64,000 nt of DNA from Gammaproteobacteria bacterium (GTDB lineage Bacteria; Pseudomonadota; Gammaproteobacteria; Steroidobacterales; Steroidobacteraceae), in assembly GCA_016882265.1 (NCBI GenBank), contig VGVB01000011.1, forward strand, positions 1 through 64,000. Reading direction: 5' to 3'. Positions within the stretch are counted from its first letter, which is position 1. Each line of letters starts with the position of its first letter. Under the pieces are notes generated by a model. It worked only from the letters and a program-made list of their open reading frames with translations, was not told where the DNA came from and did no database searches. The translations under genes and the position numbers were made by a program. This document shows positions 1 to 7,787 of this stretch, one piece after another.

Positions 1-1530
1 CAGCTCGCGCGGCAGCGGTCGGTCGCCACCGCGGGCGCTGCCGCCGCGGCGGCGACCGGAACCCTCGTCCGCACGCCGGCCGGGCGCGCACGGCGACAAT
101 GGCTCGATTTCCAGCACGACGTCACGGTCGCGGACGTCGAACTCGCGATCCGCGAAGGCTTCGCGCACATCGAACACGTGAAGCGCTATACGACCGCCGG
201 CATGGCGATCGATCAGGGCCGCACCTCCAGCCGCAATACGATGCTGACGGTGGCGGAGCTGACCGGCCGCGATCCGGCCGCGGTCGGGGCGACGACCTGC
301 CGCCCGCCGTATACGCCGGTGACGCTCGGAGCGCTGGCCGGTCGCCAGACCGGCCCGCGCTATGCGCCGCGCAAGCTGCTGCCGGCGCATGCCGAGCACG
401 AGGCACTCGGCGCGCACTGGTGGGAGGCCGGCGGCTGGCTGCGCCCGAGCTGCTATCCGCGCGCCGGCGAGACGCCGGCGGAGGCGATCCGGCGCGAGGC
501 GCTCGCGGTGCGCGGGGCCGCCGGCATTTATGATGCCTCGCCGCTCGGCCAGCTCGAAATCACCGGTCGCGATGCGGCCACGTTCATCGACCGCTGCTAC
601 TGCAACAACATGCGCACGCTCGCGCCCGGCCGGGTCCGCTACGGGCTGATGCTGAACGAGGCCGGCGTGATCATCGACGACGGCACGGTCGCCTGCCTCG
701 AGCCCGCGCGCTGGCTGGTGACGACGACCAGTGGCGCGGCTTCCCGCATCGCGCTGTGGCTCGAGGAATGGCGCCAGTGCGAGTGGCCCGAACTGGAGGT
801 CTTCATCACGCCGGTGACCACGCAGTGGGCCACCGTGGCGCTGTCGGGGCCGCGGGCCCGCGACATCCTCGCCCGACTCGGGCCCGACTTCCCGATCGAC
901 GGGGCATCGCTGCCGCACCTGTCGGTTCGCGAAGGGCGGATCGCCGGCGCGGCGGCGCGGCTGTATCGCGTCAGCTATTCCGGTGAACTCGGCTTCGAGA
1001 TCAGCGTGCCGGCACGCTATGGCGCAGCGCTCTGGCGCCGGCTGCTCGAGACAGGCAGTGATGCGGGCCTCACGCCGTACGGCATCGAGGCCGTCCTGCT
1101 GCTGCGCCTCGAAAAGGGCTTCCTGCACGTCGGCGTCGACACGGATGGCACGACCGCCCCAGCCGACGTCGGCTGGGGCGCGATCGCCGCGAAGAAGCAG
1201 GCGGATTTCATCGGCCAGCGCTCGCTGATCCGCGCCGACAACCGGCGCACCGACCGCCGGCAGCTCGTCGGTCTGGTCGCGAACGATCCGCGGGTGCTGG
1301 TGCCGGGCGCGCATCTGCGTCTGCCCGGCACTCGCGCCGGCAGCGACGGCTGGGTGACCTCGGCCGCGGTGTCGCCGGCGCTCGGGCATCCGATAGCGCT
1401 CGCGCTGCTCGCCGGCGGCCAGGCGCGGCTCGGCGAACACGTCACGGTCCACGATCTCGACCGGCAGTGCGAGGCCGAGATCGTCGCGACACCGTTCTAT
1501 GATCCACAGGGGGAGCGCCTGCATGCCTGA
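1..1530 (+). CDS. soxA: Sarcosine oxidase alpha subunit, C-terminal part (5' truncated by window edge)
   Basis: This is the carboxy-terminal 509 residues of the large subunit of heterotetrameric sarcosine oxidase. The enzyme demethylates sarcosine to glycine and passes the methyl carbon to tetrahydrofolate. The reading frame is open from base 1, so the start and the N-terminal FAD/NAD-binding part lie upstream of the window. About 60 residues in is the conserved KRYTTAGMAIDQGRTS block of SoxA. It is followed by a GcvT-like aminomethyltransferase domain, with LGFEISVP, GIEAVLLLRLEKGF and a C-terminal barrel of the GCV_T_C type. The gene overlaps soxG by 8 nt. Family identity is strong. Because the N-terminus is missing, a related dimethylglycine oxidase or TsoA-like subunit cannot be fully excluded, but the soxG neighbour argues for SoxA. 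Confidence 0.93.
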   Translation, partial: QLARQRSVATAGAAAAAATGTLVRTPAGRARRQWLDFQHDVTVADVELAIREGFAHIEHVKRYTTAGMAIDQGRTSSRNTMLTVAELTGRDPAAVGATTCRPPYTPVTLGALAGRQTGPRYAPRKLLPAHAEHEALGAHWWEAGGWLRPSCYPRAGETPAEAIRREALAVRGAAGIYDASPLGQLEITGRDAATFIDRCYCNNMRTLAPGRVRYGLMLNEAGVIIDDGTVACLEPARWLVTTTSGAASRIALWLEEWRQCEWPELEVFITPVTTQWATVALSGPRARDILARLGPDFPIDGASLPHLSVREGRIAGAAARLYRVSYSGELGFEISVPARYGAALWRRLLETGSDAGLTPYGIEAVLLLRLEKGFLHVGVDTDGTTAPADVGWGAIAAKKQADFIGQRSLIRADNRRTDRRQLVGLVANDPRVLVPGAHLRLPGTRAGSDGWVTSAAVSPALGHPIALALLAGGQARLGEHVTVHDLDRQCEAEIVATPFYDPQGERLHA

Positions 1531-2101
1531 ACCGGCGGCATTGCGCGAACAAGCCGTGCTGCCACCCGGTGTGAGCACGCTGTCATCGCGCCTGCGCCTC
1601 ACCGTGCCGCCGCCGCGCGCCTGGGTGCGGCTGCAGCTCGGCCCGCATGAACAGCCCGCGGCTGGGGCACTGCGCATCGCCGGCGTGCCGCTGCCCGCAC
1701 GGATCAACCGCTGGCAGGGGCCGGAGCCGGTCATCAGCCGGATGGCGCCGGAGCTGTGGATCGTACAGTCGGCAGCCCTCGAACCGGCGCAATTGCAGGT
1801 GATCGTCGCGGCAGCCTGCGCCGGGCGGATCGCGGCGGTCACCGATGTCTCGGACGCGCTGGTCACACTCGCCTTGAGCGGTGCTGACGCGGCGGCGTTG
1901 CTCGCCCGCGGCTGCTGCCTGGATCTCGGCCCGATCGCGTTTCCGCCAGATGCGTGTACGCGCACGCGCTGCGCCCAGCTCGCGGTGATCCTGCGGCGGG
2001 CGGACTGCGATACCTTCGAACTGACCGTGGATGCACCAGCCGCCCGCTGGCTGTACGACTGGATCACCGATGCCGCGGTCGGGCTCGACAGCAGGGAGTG
2101 A
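1523..2101 (+). CDS. soxG: Sarcosine oxidase gamma subunit
   Basis: The predicted protein has 192 residues and is the small gamma subunit of heterotetrameric sarcosine oxidase, a structural subunit with a GcvT-like fold. I chose the ATG at 1523 because an AGGGGGAG ribosome-binding site sits just before it and it overlaps the soxA stop codon, as expected for translational coupling. An earlier in-frame start at 1499 would lie inside soxA. Visible family features are low sequence conservation, ALVTLALSGADAAALLARGC in the middle and a C-terminal ARWLYDWI segment. The assignment relies partly on position between soxA and purU. The other subunit genes, soxB and soxD, are expected just upstream of the window. 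Confidence 0.85.
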   Translation: MPEPAALREQAVLPPGVSTLSSRLRLTVPPPRAWVRLQLGPHEQPAAGALRIAGVPLPARINRWQGPEPVISRMAPELWIVQSAALEPAQLQVIVAAACAGRIAAVTDVSDALVTLALSGADAAALLARGCCLDLGPIAFPPDACTRTRCAQLAVILRRADCDTFELTVDAPAARWLYDWITDAAVGLDSRE

Positions 2102-2107
2102 ACGGAA

Positions 2108-2971
2108 TTGACCCACCCGAGCTACATCCTGACCACTTCGACGCCGGACACGACCGGCATCGTCGCCGCGATCACCGGCTTCCTCGCCGACCACGGCGCG
2201 CTGATCACCGAGACGCAGCACTTCCGCGATCCGCCGGGCAACCGCTCCTATCTGCGTGCGGGATTCCACGACGCAGGCGCCGGGCGGCTGCCGGAGCCAG
2301 CCGGTTTCGCCGCGGCATTTGCGCCGATCGCCGCGCGCTTCGGCATGGACTGGCAGCTCTACGAGGCCGCCCGGCGCTGCCGCGCGCTGATCGCCGTCTC
2401 GAAGCAGGGGCACTGTCTCAACAGCATGCTGCACCGCTGGCACAGCGGCACGCTGCCGATCGACGTCGTCGGCGTCGTTTCCAACCACGATGAGCACCGG
2501 CGTCTGACCGAGTGGTACGGCCTGCCGTACCACTGGCTGCCGATCAGCGCCGCGGGCAAACCAGCCCAGGAGGCGCAACTCCTCGCGCTGTTCGAGGCGA
2601 GCGGCGCGGAACTGCTGGTGCTGGCCCGCTACATGCAGGTGCTGTCAGCCGCCGCCTGTGCGCGACTCACCGGCCGCGCGATCAACATCCACCACTCGTT
2701 CCTGCCCGGCTTCAAGGGCGCCCGCCCCTATCACCAGGCCTACGAACGCGGCGTCAAGCTGATCGGCGCGACCGCGCACTACGTGACCGAGGATCTCGAC
2801 GACGGCCCGATCATCGAGCAGGAAGTCGGGCGCGTCGACCACAACATGGACCCGGCGGAACTCACCAGCATCGGCCACGACCTCGAGAGCGTGGCCCTGA
2901 ACCGCGCCGTGCGCTGGCACGCCGAGCACCGGGTGTTCGTGCACGGCCGCCGGACGGTGGTACTGCGGTAG
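2108..2971 (+). CDS. purU: Formyltetrahydrofolate deformylase PurU
   Basis: The predicted protein has 287 residues and hydrolyses 10-formyl-tetrahydrofolate to formate and tetrahydrofolate. It has an N-terminal ACT domain (TTSTPDTTGIVAAITGFLA, residues about 7-25) and a C-terminal formyl-transferase domain. Catalytic features are NIHHSFLPGFKGARPYHQAY around residues 196-215 and the downstream TAHYVTEDLDDGPIIEQ. The start is TTG at 2108, preceded by GGGAG; no ATG is better placed. The gene follows soxG by 6 nt. In sarcosine- and glycine-betaine-degrading bacteria, PurU at this position returns folate from the one-carbon unit released by sarcosine oxidase. Confidence 0.95.
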   Translation: MTHPSYILTTSTPDTTGIVAAITGFLADHGALITETQHFRDPPGNRSYLRAGFHDAGAGRLPEPAGFAAAFAPIAARFGMDWQLYEAARRCRALIAVSKQGHCLNSMLHRWHSGTLPIDVVGVVSNHDEHRRLTEWYGLPYHWLPISAAGKPAQEAQLLALFEASGAELLVLARYMQVLSAAACARLTGRAINIHHSFLPGFKGARPYHQAYERGVKLIGATAHYVTEDLDDGPIIEQEVGRVDHNMDPAELTSIGHDLESVALNRAVRWHAEHRVFVHGRRTVVLR

Positions 2972-3441
2972 GCCAGGGCGAGCGGACTGTTCATACCCGC
3001 CAGCAATTCCGGACGGCTACGTGCCCGCACCCCTGCCGTGTAAGGAATCCGGACATCTCGGCGGTGCTTTCAGTACTCGGTTTCGGCCGCCTGCTATCAA
3101 CGAACCGTACGTGGTTCGTCGTCAGATGTATCGAGACCCATCGGCGAGCACGCTGGGCGGAGCGCGGCGTGCTCAACGCGGGCCTTTCCGCGGACCGACT
3201 CGAAGCGAGCTGAGGCATCGAGCGCCGGAGCATGCGCTCCTCAATACGGCCGCTCAGCGGGACGGACTGTCTCACTTTTCTCACAACTCTGGGGTGATTT
3301 CCGTGGAACATGCGCCCCACGGTCGGAGCGGTTGGCGGGTTATTCCGCAGTGTCGAACTCGGACGTCCGGCGGAGATCGCGGTGGCGATCGCCGCCGGGA
3401 TCGTGCAGATTCTGTACGTGCAGCCGCTGCGCGGCGGGCAG
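2972..3441. other. Intergenic stretch between purU and an ATPase gene; no convincing gene
   Basis: About 470 bp without a recognisable gene. It is less GC-rich than the flanking DNA. It contains a short palindrome, CGAACC-6nt-GGTTCG, at 3101-3118. A small open frame begins with ATG at 3310 and runs to 3456, encoding 48 residues with a hydrophobic core (IAVAIAAGIVQILYV). It could be a tiny membrane peptide or the tail of a lost gene, but it lacks a clear ribosome-binding site and overlaps the end of the convergent ATPase gene. The junction from housekeeping operon to accessory DNA lies here. Confidence 0.4.
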
Positions 3442-4551
3442 TCAGACCAGCGCTGACAGCAGCTCGAGCGCCGGTGCCACGCGAATGCCTGCGCGCGACA
3501 TGTAGTCCTTCCGGCCGGTCGCGGAGATCTGCCAGGCTGCCGCTTCCGGGAATCGTTCCTTCAGGTACCTGAGTCCCGGAGCGACATCGCTGTCACTCCA
3601 GCGGGCCTCGACCAGCAACAGCGGGCGACGGCTGCGCAGCACGACGAAGTCGACTTCCCGGCCATCCGTGTCGCGAAAGTACCGTAATTCCATGTCGTGC
3701 CCGGTGGTGTCGATCTGGAAATGCACCCACTTCAGCAGATGTGCCGCGATCACGTTCTCGAAGCGTGGCCCCTGATCGGCGATGACGATCCAGTCGAAGT
3801 GGTAGTGTTTTTGCGCCTTCTTGACCGCACGGATCCGCGGCGCACCGAACGGTGCCAGCCGGAAGATCGCATAGATGCGTTCGAGGATCTCCAGCCACCG
3901 CGCGATGGTCTTGTGGCTGATCTGCAGGTCTTCGGTCAGTGCATTGATGGACAGCGGTGAGCCGACCAGCTCCGGCAGGCGCAGCATCAGCAGTTCCATC
4001 TGACCGAGGTCGTGGATCGACTCGAGATCGCGCAGTTCCTGCTGCAGCAGGAACTGGCGGTGCTCCCGCGACCAGCGCCGGGCCTGATCCTCGGAGCCGG
4101 CCAGGAATGGCTCCGGGAAACCACTGAGCCGGATCAGGTCCATCAGGCCCGCCGCGGTGCGGCTCCGCAGTTCCGCGGCTGAGAACGGGTGCAGGCGCAG
4201 GTAGTGGTACCGGCCCTGCAGCGAGTCGCCGCCGAAGCGGTAATAGTCCAGCCACGCACTGCCGGTGACGAGAATCCGGTAGTCCTTGCCTGTGACGTCG
4301 TAGAAGCCCTTGAGATAGTTGCGCCACTTCCGGTACTTGTGCAGTTCATCGAGCACCAGCAGCGGCTGGCGCGGGAACTCCATCTTCAGGATCTTCTCGC
4401 GGTGCTCGCCGAAGTCCCAGTTGAAATAGGCGGAATCGCTCCGCAACAGGCTCCTGGCCAGCGTGGTCTTGCCGACCTGGCGGGGGCCGCCCAGGAAGAC
4501 CATCTTGCGCTTCAGGTCGTCGAGGATCTGGCTTCTGAGATACCGTTGCAT
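3442..4551 (-). CDS. AAA family ATPase with DUF4143 domain (intact copy 1)
   Basis: The predicted protein has 369 residues in two parts. The N-terminal AAA domain has a Walker A motif GGPRQVGKTT at residues 21-30 and Walker B LLVLDELHK at about 64-72. The C-terminal DUF4143 domain has the PD-(D/E)xK-like pattern EVDFVVLRSRRPLLLVEARW. Proteins of this type are widespread in accessory DNA and usually occur as solitary genes; their biochemical role is not established. I chose ATG 4551 rather than the upstream TTG at 4587 because a promoter-like sequence ends 6 nt before the ATG, which would give a leaderless mRNA. It has a relative at 28346-29497 and a broken relative at 6357-7118 in this window. 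Confidence 0.9.
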   Translation of the reverse strand: MQRYLRSQILDDLKRKMVFLGGPRQVGKTTLARSLLRSDSAYFNWDFGEHREKILKMEFPRQPLLVLDELHKYRKWRNYLKGFYDVTGKDYRILVTGSAWLDYYRFGGDSLQGRYHYLRLHPFSAAELRSRTAAGLMDLIRLSGFPEPFLAGSEDQARRWSREHRQFLLQQELRDLESIHDLGQMELLMLRLPELVGSPLSINALTEDLQISHKTIARWLEILERIYAIFRLAPFGAPRIRAVKKAQKHYHFDWIVIADQGPRFENVIAAHLLKWVHFQIDTTGHDMELRYFRDTDGREVDFVVLRSRRPLLLVEARWSDSDVAPGLRYLKERFPEAAAWQISATGRKDYMSRAGIRVAPALELLSALV

Positions 4552-4557
4552 TGGGTC

Positions 4558-4587
4558 ATGATACAGGCAATTTGGATGTAGGTCCAA
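4558..4587 (-). promoter_or_regulatory. Candidate promoter of the DUF4143 ATPase gene (leaderless)
   Basis: Read on the minus strand, TTGGAC (4587-4582) is followed after 18 bp by TATCAT (4563-4558), then 6 nt, then the ATG at 4551. No Shine-Dalgarno sequence fits in the gap, so transcription would start at or next to the start codon. The -10 matches well and the -35 only in TTG. Confidence 0.35.
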
Positions 4588-4653
4588 AACACCCGCGAGT
4601 GATCTGGAGGCCGGTCCAGAATACTCGTGCCAACCGGGCTGGTTCCGCCGGCG

Positions 4654-4881
4654 CTACCGCCCCGCCCGGCGGGCCCGGTTGAACGGCGCCTCGACGGCCG
4701 CGGCGACCCGGCCGTCAGCCAGGTGGTTGCAGTGGTCGTAGCGGATCGCGAGCACGATGCGTCCGTCACGGTCGACGACACCGCACTTGCCGGCGCGTTC
4801 CACGACGGCGATGCCGTCGCGGAAACTCCAGGCCTTGTCGAATTGCGGTGGGATCGCCACGCCGCCGCGCGCGTCCAGGAC
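4654..4881 (-). pseudogene. WG-repeat protein, short remnant
   Basis: Read on the minus strand, this 75-residue stretch has the WG-repeat signature: VLDARGGVAIPPQFDKAW, then SFRDGIAVVERAGKCGVVD, then RDGRIVLAIRYDHCNHL. WG (KWG) repeats normally occur in tandem in proteins of several hundred residues, so one and a half repeats is a fragment. The frame is blocked upstream and the sequence ends in a TAG shortly after the repeat. A GTG at 4860 could serve as a start, but a 68-residue solitary WG protein is unlikely. I read it as a decayed gene in the accessory island. Confidence 0.6.
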
Positions 4882-5166
4882 ATGCGCCCGCGTACCCGGC
4901 CCCCGACAAGAGAAGAACCGGGTCGTCTTCGCCTCGGTCTACACGGGACTGGCGCGGGACGGCCGCGTCACTCCCGAGCTTCGCGACTTCCACCCAGCGC
5001 GGGCGCGCCACGGCGTCGCGGCCATCGTCCTCGAGCCTATTGGCATGTGGCGCGGCCAGACCGCCCACGTGCAGGTCCAAGTCCACGCGCGCCGGAAGAA
5101 GGAGCTGTCGGACAGTAGTGGCGCAGCACACGGGATCTACGAGTCATCGGGCAAACTGGTCCCGTA

Positions 5167-5280
5167 ATGAAGCATAGGTCGCCGCAAATTGCGCCGACCC
5201 ATGTGTTTCTGGCCGGGGCCGAATCCCGTTACTACCACGGCCAGTGCCTGAGCCCGAACGGCGGCTTCGTCTTCCTGTAG
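5167..5280 (+). pseudogene. Short-chain dehydrogenase/reductase, C-terminal remnant
   Basis: The last about 30 residues of this frame, IAPTHVFLAGAESRYYHGQ followed by CLSPNGGFVFL and a TAG stop, match the C-terminal signature of SDR enzymes (typical form: EIAPAYVFLAS-ESRYxxGQxLxPNGG). The Rossmann fold, the catalytic YxxxK and everything else upstream are absent. The preceding 250 bp show no SDR sequence in any frame. This is the stump of a lost gene. Nothing recognisable follows between 5281 and the toxin promoter at 5486. Confidence 0.6.
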
Positions 5281-5485
5281 CAGGAAGAGATACGGGCCGC
5301 CCGGCTTTCTGCTTTGCCGCGAGCGCCGCCACCCCGGCCCGTGGCACTGCCCGATCCCGGCTTCGCCCACCCACAGATCCAACCCGCCGCGAAGAAAGGG
5401 GCATTGGCCGTCCGTCACGAAGTCGGACGCAATTCAGGCAAAGAGACCAAGATGACCGACTCCGGCACGCCACACGTTGCAGACG

Positions 5486-5513
5486 TTGACAACTATACGA
5501 GTCTTCGTATAAT
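5486..5513 (+). promoter_or_regulatory. Promoter with embedded palindromic operator for the HigB/HigA-type operon
   Basis: TTGACA (5486-5491), a 16-bp spacer and TATAAT (5508-5513) form a near-consensus sigma-70 promoter. A perfect inverted repeat, TATACGA-GTCT-TCGTATA (5494-5511), fills the spacer and runs into the -10 box, the expected place for an autoregulatory operator bound by the HigA-type antitoxin. The -10 box ends 6 nt before the toxin ATG, so the transcript is predicted to be leaderless. Confidence 0.75.
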
Positions 5514-5519
5514 CATCGC

Positions 5520-5861
5520 ATGAAGCTGGTTCGTTTCGTTGGCAGTGCCAGAGACGACCTCGCCGCGTTGCCGAAATCCGTGCGTATCCGCGTTGGGCAC
5601 GAGTTGTTCATGGTCCAGGTCGGGCGCAATCCTGACAACTGGAGGCCCATGCCCAGCCTGGGCCCCGGCTCGTGTGAGATTCGCGTGCGAGATCCGACGG
5701 GCGCATACCGGGTGATCTACGTTGCGAAGTTCGCGGAAGCGGTGTACGTACTCCACGCGTTCCACAAGAAAACGCAGAAGACGGCGAAGGCCGACCTGGA
5801 CCTGGCCAGGCAGCGCTACAGGATTGCGCGCGAACTCACCGAAGGAGTGACTCATGGCTAG
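5520..5861 (+). CDS. HigB-like toxin (Gp49/RelE-related mRNA interferase)
   Basis: The predicted protein has 113 residues and is a toxin of the phage-derived Gp49/HigB group, with a RelE-type fold that cleaves mRNA on the ribosome. Supporting sequence is an N-terminal MKLVRFVGSARDDLAALP, the central CEIRVRDPTGAYRVIYVAKF and the C-terminal VYVLHAFHKKTQKTAKADL, in the family's order and length. The gene precedes its antitoxin, as in higBA loci, and overlaps it by 8 nt. No Shine-Dalgarno sequence precedes the ATG; the promoter places the transcription start at the ATG. Base composition is more balanced than in neighbouring chromosomal genes, consistent with transfer. Confidence 0.9.
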   Translation: MKLVRFVGSARDDLAALPKSVRIRVGHELFMVQVGRNPDNWRPMPSLGPGSCEIRVRDPTGAYRVIYVAKFAEAVYVLHAFHKKTQKTAKADLDLARQRYRIARELTEGVTHG

Positions 5862-6138
5862 GAGAGTGACCGAATCGAGTGGAAATATCTTTCTGGACCT
5901 GGGCTTCCCGCCTCACGAGGCGGAAGTCATGCTGCTCCGCGCAAGACTGGCAGAGGCGTTGCGCAAATGGATCGAGCGGGAAAGCCTGACCCAGGCACAG
6001 GCCTCGCGGCGCCTGGGTATCGCACAGCCCCGTGTCTCGGAAATCACACGCGGCAAGGTTGAATTGCTGTCGCTCGACTACCTGGTGGGCCTGTGCGCCA
6101 AGGCCGGTATCCCGGTCGGCTTGCGAATCGCAGCCTGA
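5854..6138 (+). CDS. HigA-like antitoxin, XRE/Cro helix-turn-helix
   Basis: The predicted protein has 94 residues and is the antitoxin and DNA-binding partner of the preceding toxin. A helix-turn-helix domain covers residues about 42-80: LTQAQASRRLGIAQPRVSEI, followed by RGKVELLSLDYLVGLCAKAG. This is the form typical of the HigA/XRE antitoxins that pair with Gp49-type toxins. It starts inside the toxin gene (8-nt overlap) with GAAGGAG just upstream. It is expected to neutralise the toxin and repress the operon through the TATACGA palindrome. Confidence 0.9.
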   Translation: MARRVTESSGNIFLDLGFPPHEAEVMLLRARLAEALRKWIERESLTQAQASRRLGIAQPRVSEITRGKVELLSLDYLVGLCAKAGIPVGLRIAA

Positions 6139-6356
6139 CCGATGGAGGAACAGCACCGTTCAGAGTGGCGCGTACACCGAATCTGTCAGCGCCCGGGCCC
6201 GATGCGCCTGATCACCTTGCCGGGACCGCGGCCAGCAGCAACACGCCGGCCACCGCGGCCTTCTGCACCATCTCGAAGCTCGCCCGCGATCGAGATGTCG
6301 ATCCGGATCGATTCGTTCGACCGACGCGACCTCGACGTGGCGGATCTCGTGGGCAT
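6139..6356. other. Non-coding gap after the antitoxin gene
   Basis: I see no gene here. Several frames stay open because of the high GC content, but none shows a recognisable domain. The downstream end runs into the broken DUF4143 gene, so part of this stretch may be eroded N-terminal sequence of that gene. Confidence 0.4.
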
Positions 6357-7118
6357 CTCCTCCACCACCTCGTCGTCGTCACAGACCTCGCCGCCCGCCC
6401 TCGCAGTTCCTGCTGACCAGCTCGGCAAGTCTCGCGGCCGCGCCGACGCATTCGGGTGCGGGACGGATCGTGACCGTGCGCATGAGGCCGCTGTCGTTAT
6501 CTGAGCGCGGACTCGGCGTATCGTCCGTAAACCTGCGCGATCTCCTGACGGGCGACACAGCGGGACAAGCCTTCCCGCAGTGCGACTCAGCCCTGACGCG
6601 AAGTGCTGGAGCGGCTCTGGATTCCTGATCCGGTGGCTGCCTGGCTGCCGACGCAGAACGATCTGAACAGACTGGCCCAGGCACCCAGACATCACCTGGC
6701 CGACCCGGCCTTGGCCGTAGCGGTTCTCGGCTTCGACGTGGACGCGTTGCTCGGAGGTGCCGCGACCGGCCCGCGCATCCCGCGCAGTGGCCTGTTACTC
6801 GGCCGCCTGTTCGAGTCGCTCGTGACCCAGAGCCTGCAGGTCTACGCCCAGGCTGCTGAAGCGCAGCTCCGCCCTCTGCGCGTGCACGGCGGCAGCCAGG
6901 AAGTGGATCTGATCGTCGAGCGCAGCGACCGCCGCGTTGTCGCCATCGAGGTGAAACTGAGTCGCACGGTCGAGGAGGGCGATGTCCGGCATCTGCAATG
7001 GCTGCGCGGGAGGATCGGCGCGGACCTGCTCGACGCCGTCGTGATCACCACCGGACCGGAGGCCTACCGCCGCAAGGATGGGATTGCCATCGTCCCGGCC
7101 GCTTTGCTGGGGCCCTGA
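6357..7118 (+). pseudogene. DUF4143 ATPase gene, broken copy
   Basis: Three pieces of one DUF4143-type ATPase lie in different frames. At 6357-6405 is HHLVVVTDLAARPR, corresponding to the region before sensor 1. At 6407 the frame changes to FLLTSSASLAAAP, VRMRPLSLSERG and VNLRDLLTG. From 6600 a third frame carries the C-terminal half, from VLERLWIPDPVAAWLP through HHLADPALAVAVLG and EVDLIVERSDRRVVAIEVK to a TGA at 7118. The Walker A/B half is missing and material is lost between the second and third pieces. The C-terminal frame alone is open for 171 residues and could be mistaken for a complete gene, but it has no ATPase core. Confidence 0.8.
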
Positions 7119-7142
7119 GTGCGGCTGGATCGCGAATGCGGT

Positions 7143-7787
7143 TCACCCGCTCATCGCCTGGTCTGTGGCCCGCGTGATCATCTCTGCCCAGTCCGGAACC
7201 AGCTCCCGCAGCGCTTTCACAAGTCGGTTGCGAGTCACGCCCCGATCCTTGGGTGCAGCGGCTCGGATCAACTCGACCACCGCGTGGCAGGCTTCCTCGG
7301 CAGGAAAGTCCGGAGCCCACTCCAACGGTCCGTCGGAACCCGCGTCCTCCGCCCTGTGGAGGCCGAGCACGATGCCACAGCAGATCGCTGCGGCAGCCTC
7401 GTGCAGGCCCAGGCCGGCCCGCCGCTTCATGTCACCGAGCACATCCTCGACCGCTTCGCCGAGCAGCTCCCAGGCAGCCTCGGTTGGCTCGACATAACCC
7501 GATGCCTTCGGTCCGGCACGATCAAGAAAGGACTCGGTATCGAGAGAGGTGACCGCGTCATGCACTTCGCCGGCGACATCCCCGACCGAAGGCGCCGCGA
7601 TCATGTCGATGGCGGTCCGCTCGACTTCGGCGCGGAGCTCCGGGTGTCGCGTCAGGACAGCGCGCAGGACGCTGGCCAGTTCCTGCGCAGTCATCTTGTC
7701 CAACGTACTGGTTAATCGCATCGCGGGCCTGATGACGCGGCGACGCCGTTTCGCAGCGGCTGACTTCCTGTGCCTGCCCATTGCCAT
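7143..7787 (-). CDS. Uncharacterised protein, last gene of the TOTE-helicase cassette
   Basis: The predicted protein has 214 residues. I do not recognise the family with certainty. A very basic start (MAMGRHRKSAAAKRRRR) precedes a helical domain of about 170 residues with TAQELASVLRAVLTRHPELR, EAAWELLGEAVEDVLGDMKR and WAPDFPAEEACHAVVELIR. These resemble the helical repeat segments of proteins found beside SWIM zinc-finger proteins, but no zinc-binding cysteines are visible. The ATG at 7787 shares a base with the TAA of the upstream gene (TAATG), so the two are translationally coupled. An upstream GTG extension to 7880 is open but lies inside the neighbouring gene. Confidence 0.65.
   Translation of the reverse strand: MAMGRHRKSAAAKRRRRVIRPAMRLTSTLDKMTAQELASVLRAVLTRHPELRAEVERTAIDMIAAPSVGDVAGEVHDAVTSLDTESFLDRAGPKASGYVEPTEAAWELLGEAVEDVLGDMKRRAGLGLHEAAAAICCGIVLGLHRAEDAGSDGPLEWAPDFPAEEACHAVVELIRAAAPKDRGVTRNRLVKALRELVPDWAEMITRATDQAMSG

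Noticed and set aside
4757..5167. Plus-strand open frame ending in a region that looked protein-like (VFASVYTGLARDGRV)
   Set aside because: It overlaps the WG remnant on the other strand and matches no family I know; too weak to call.
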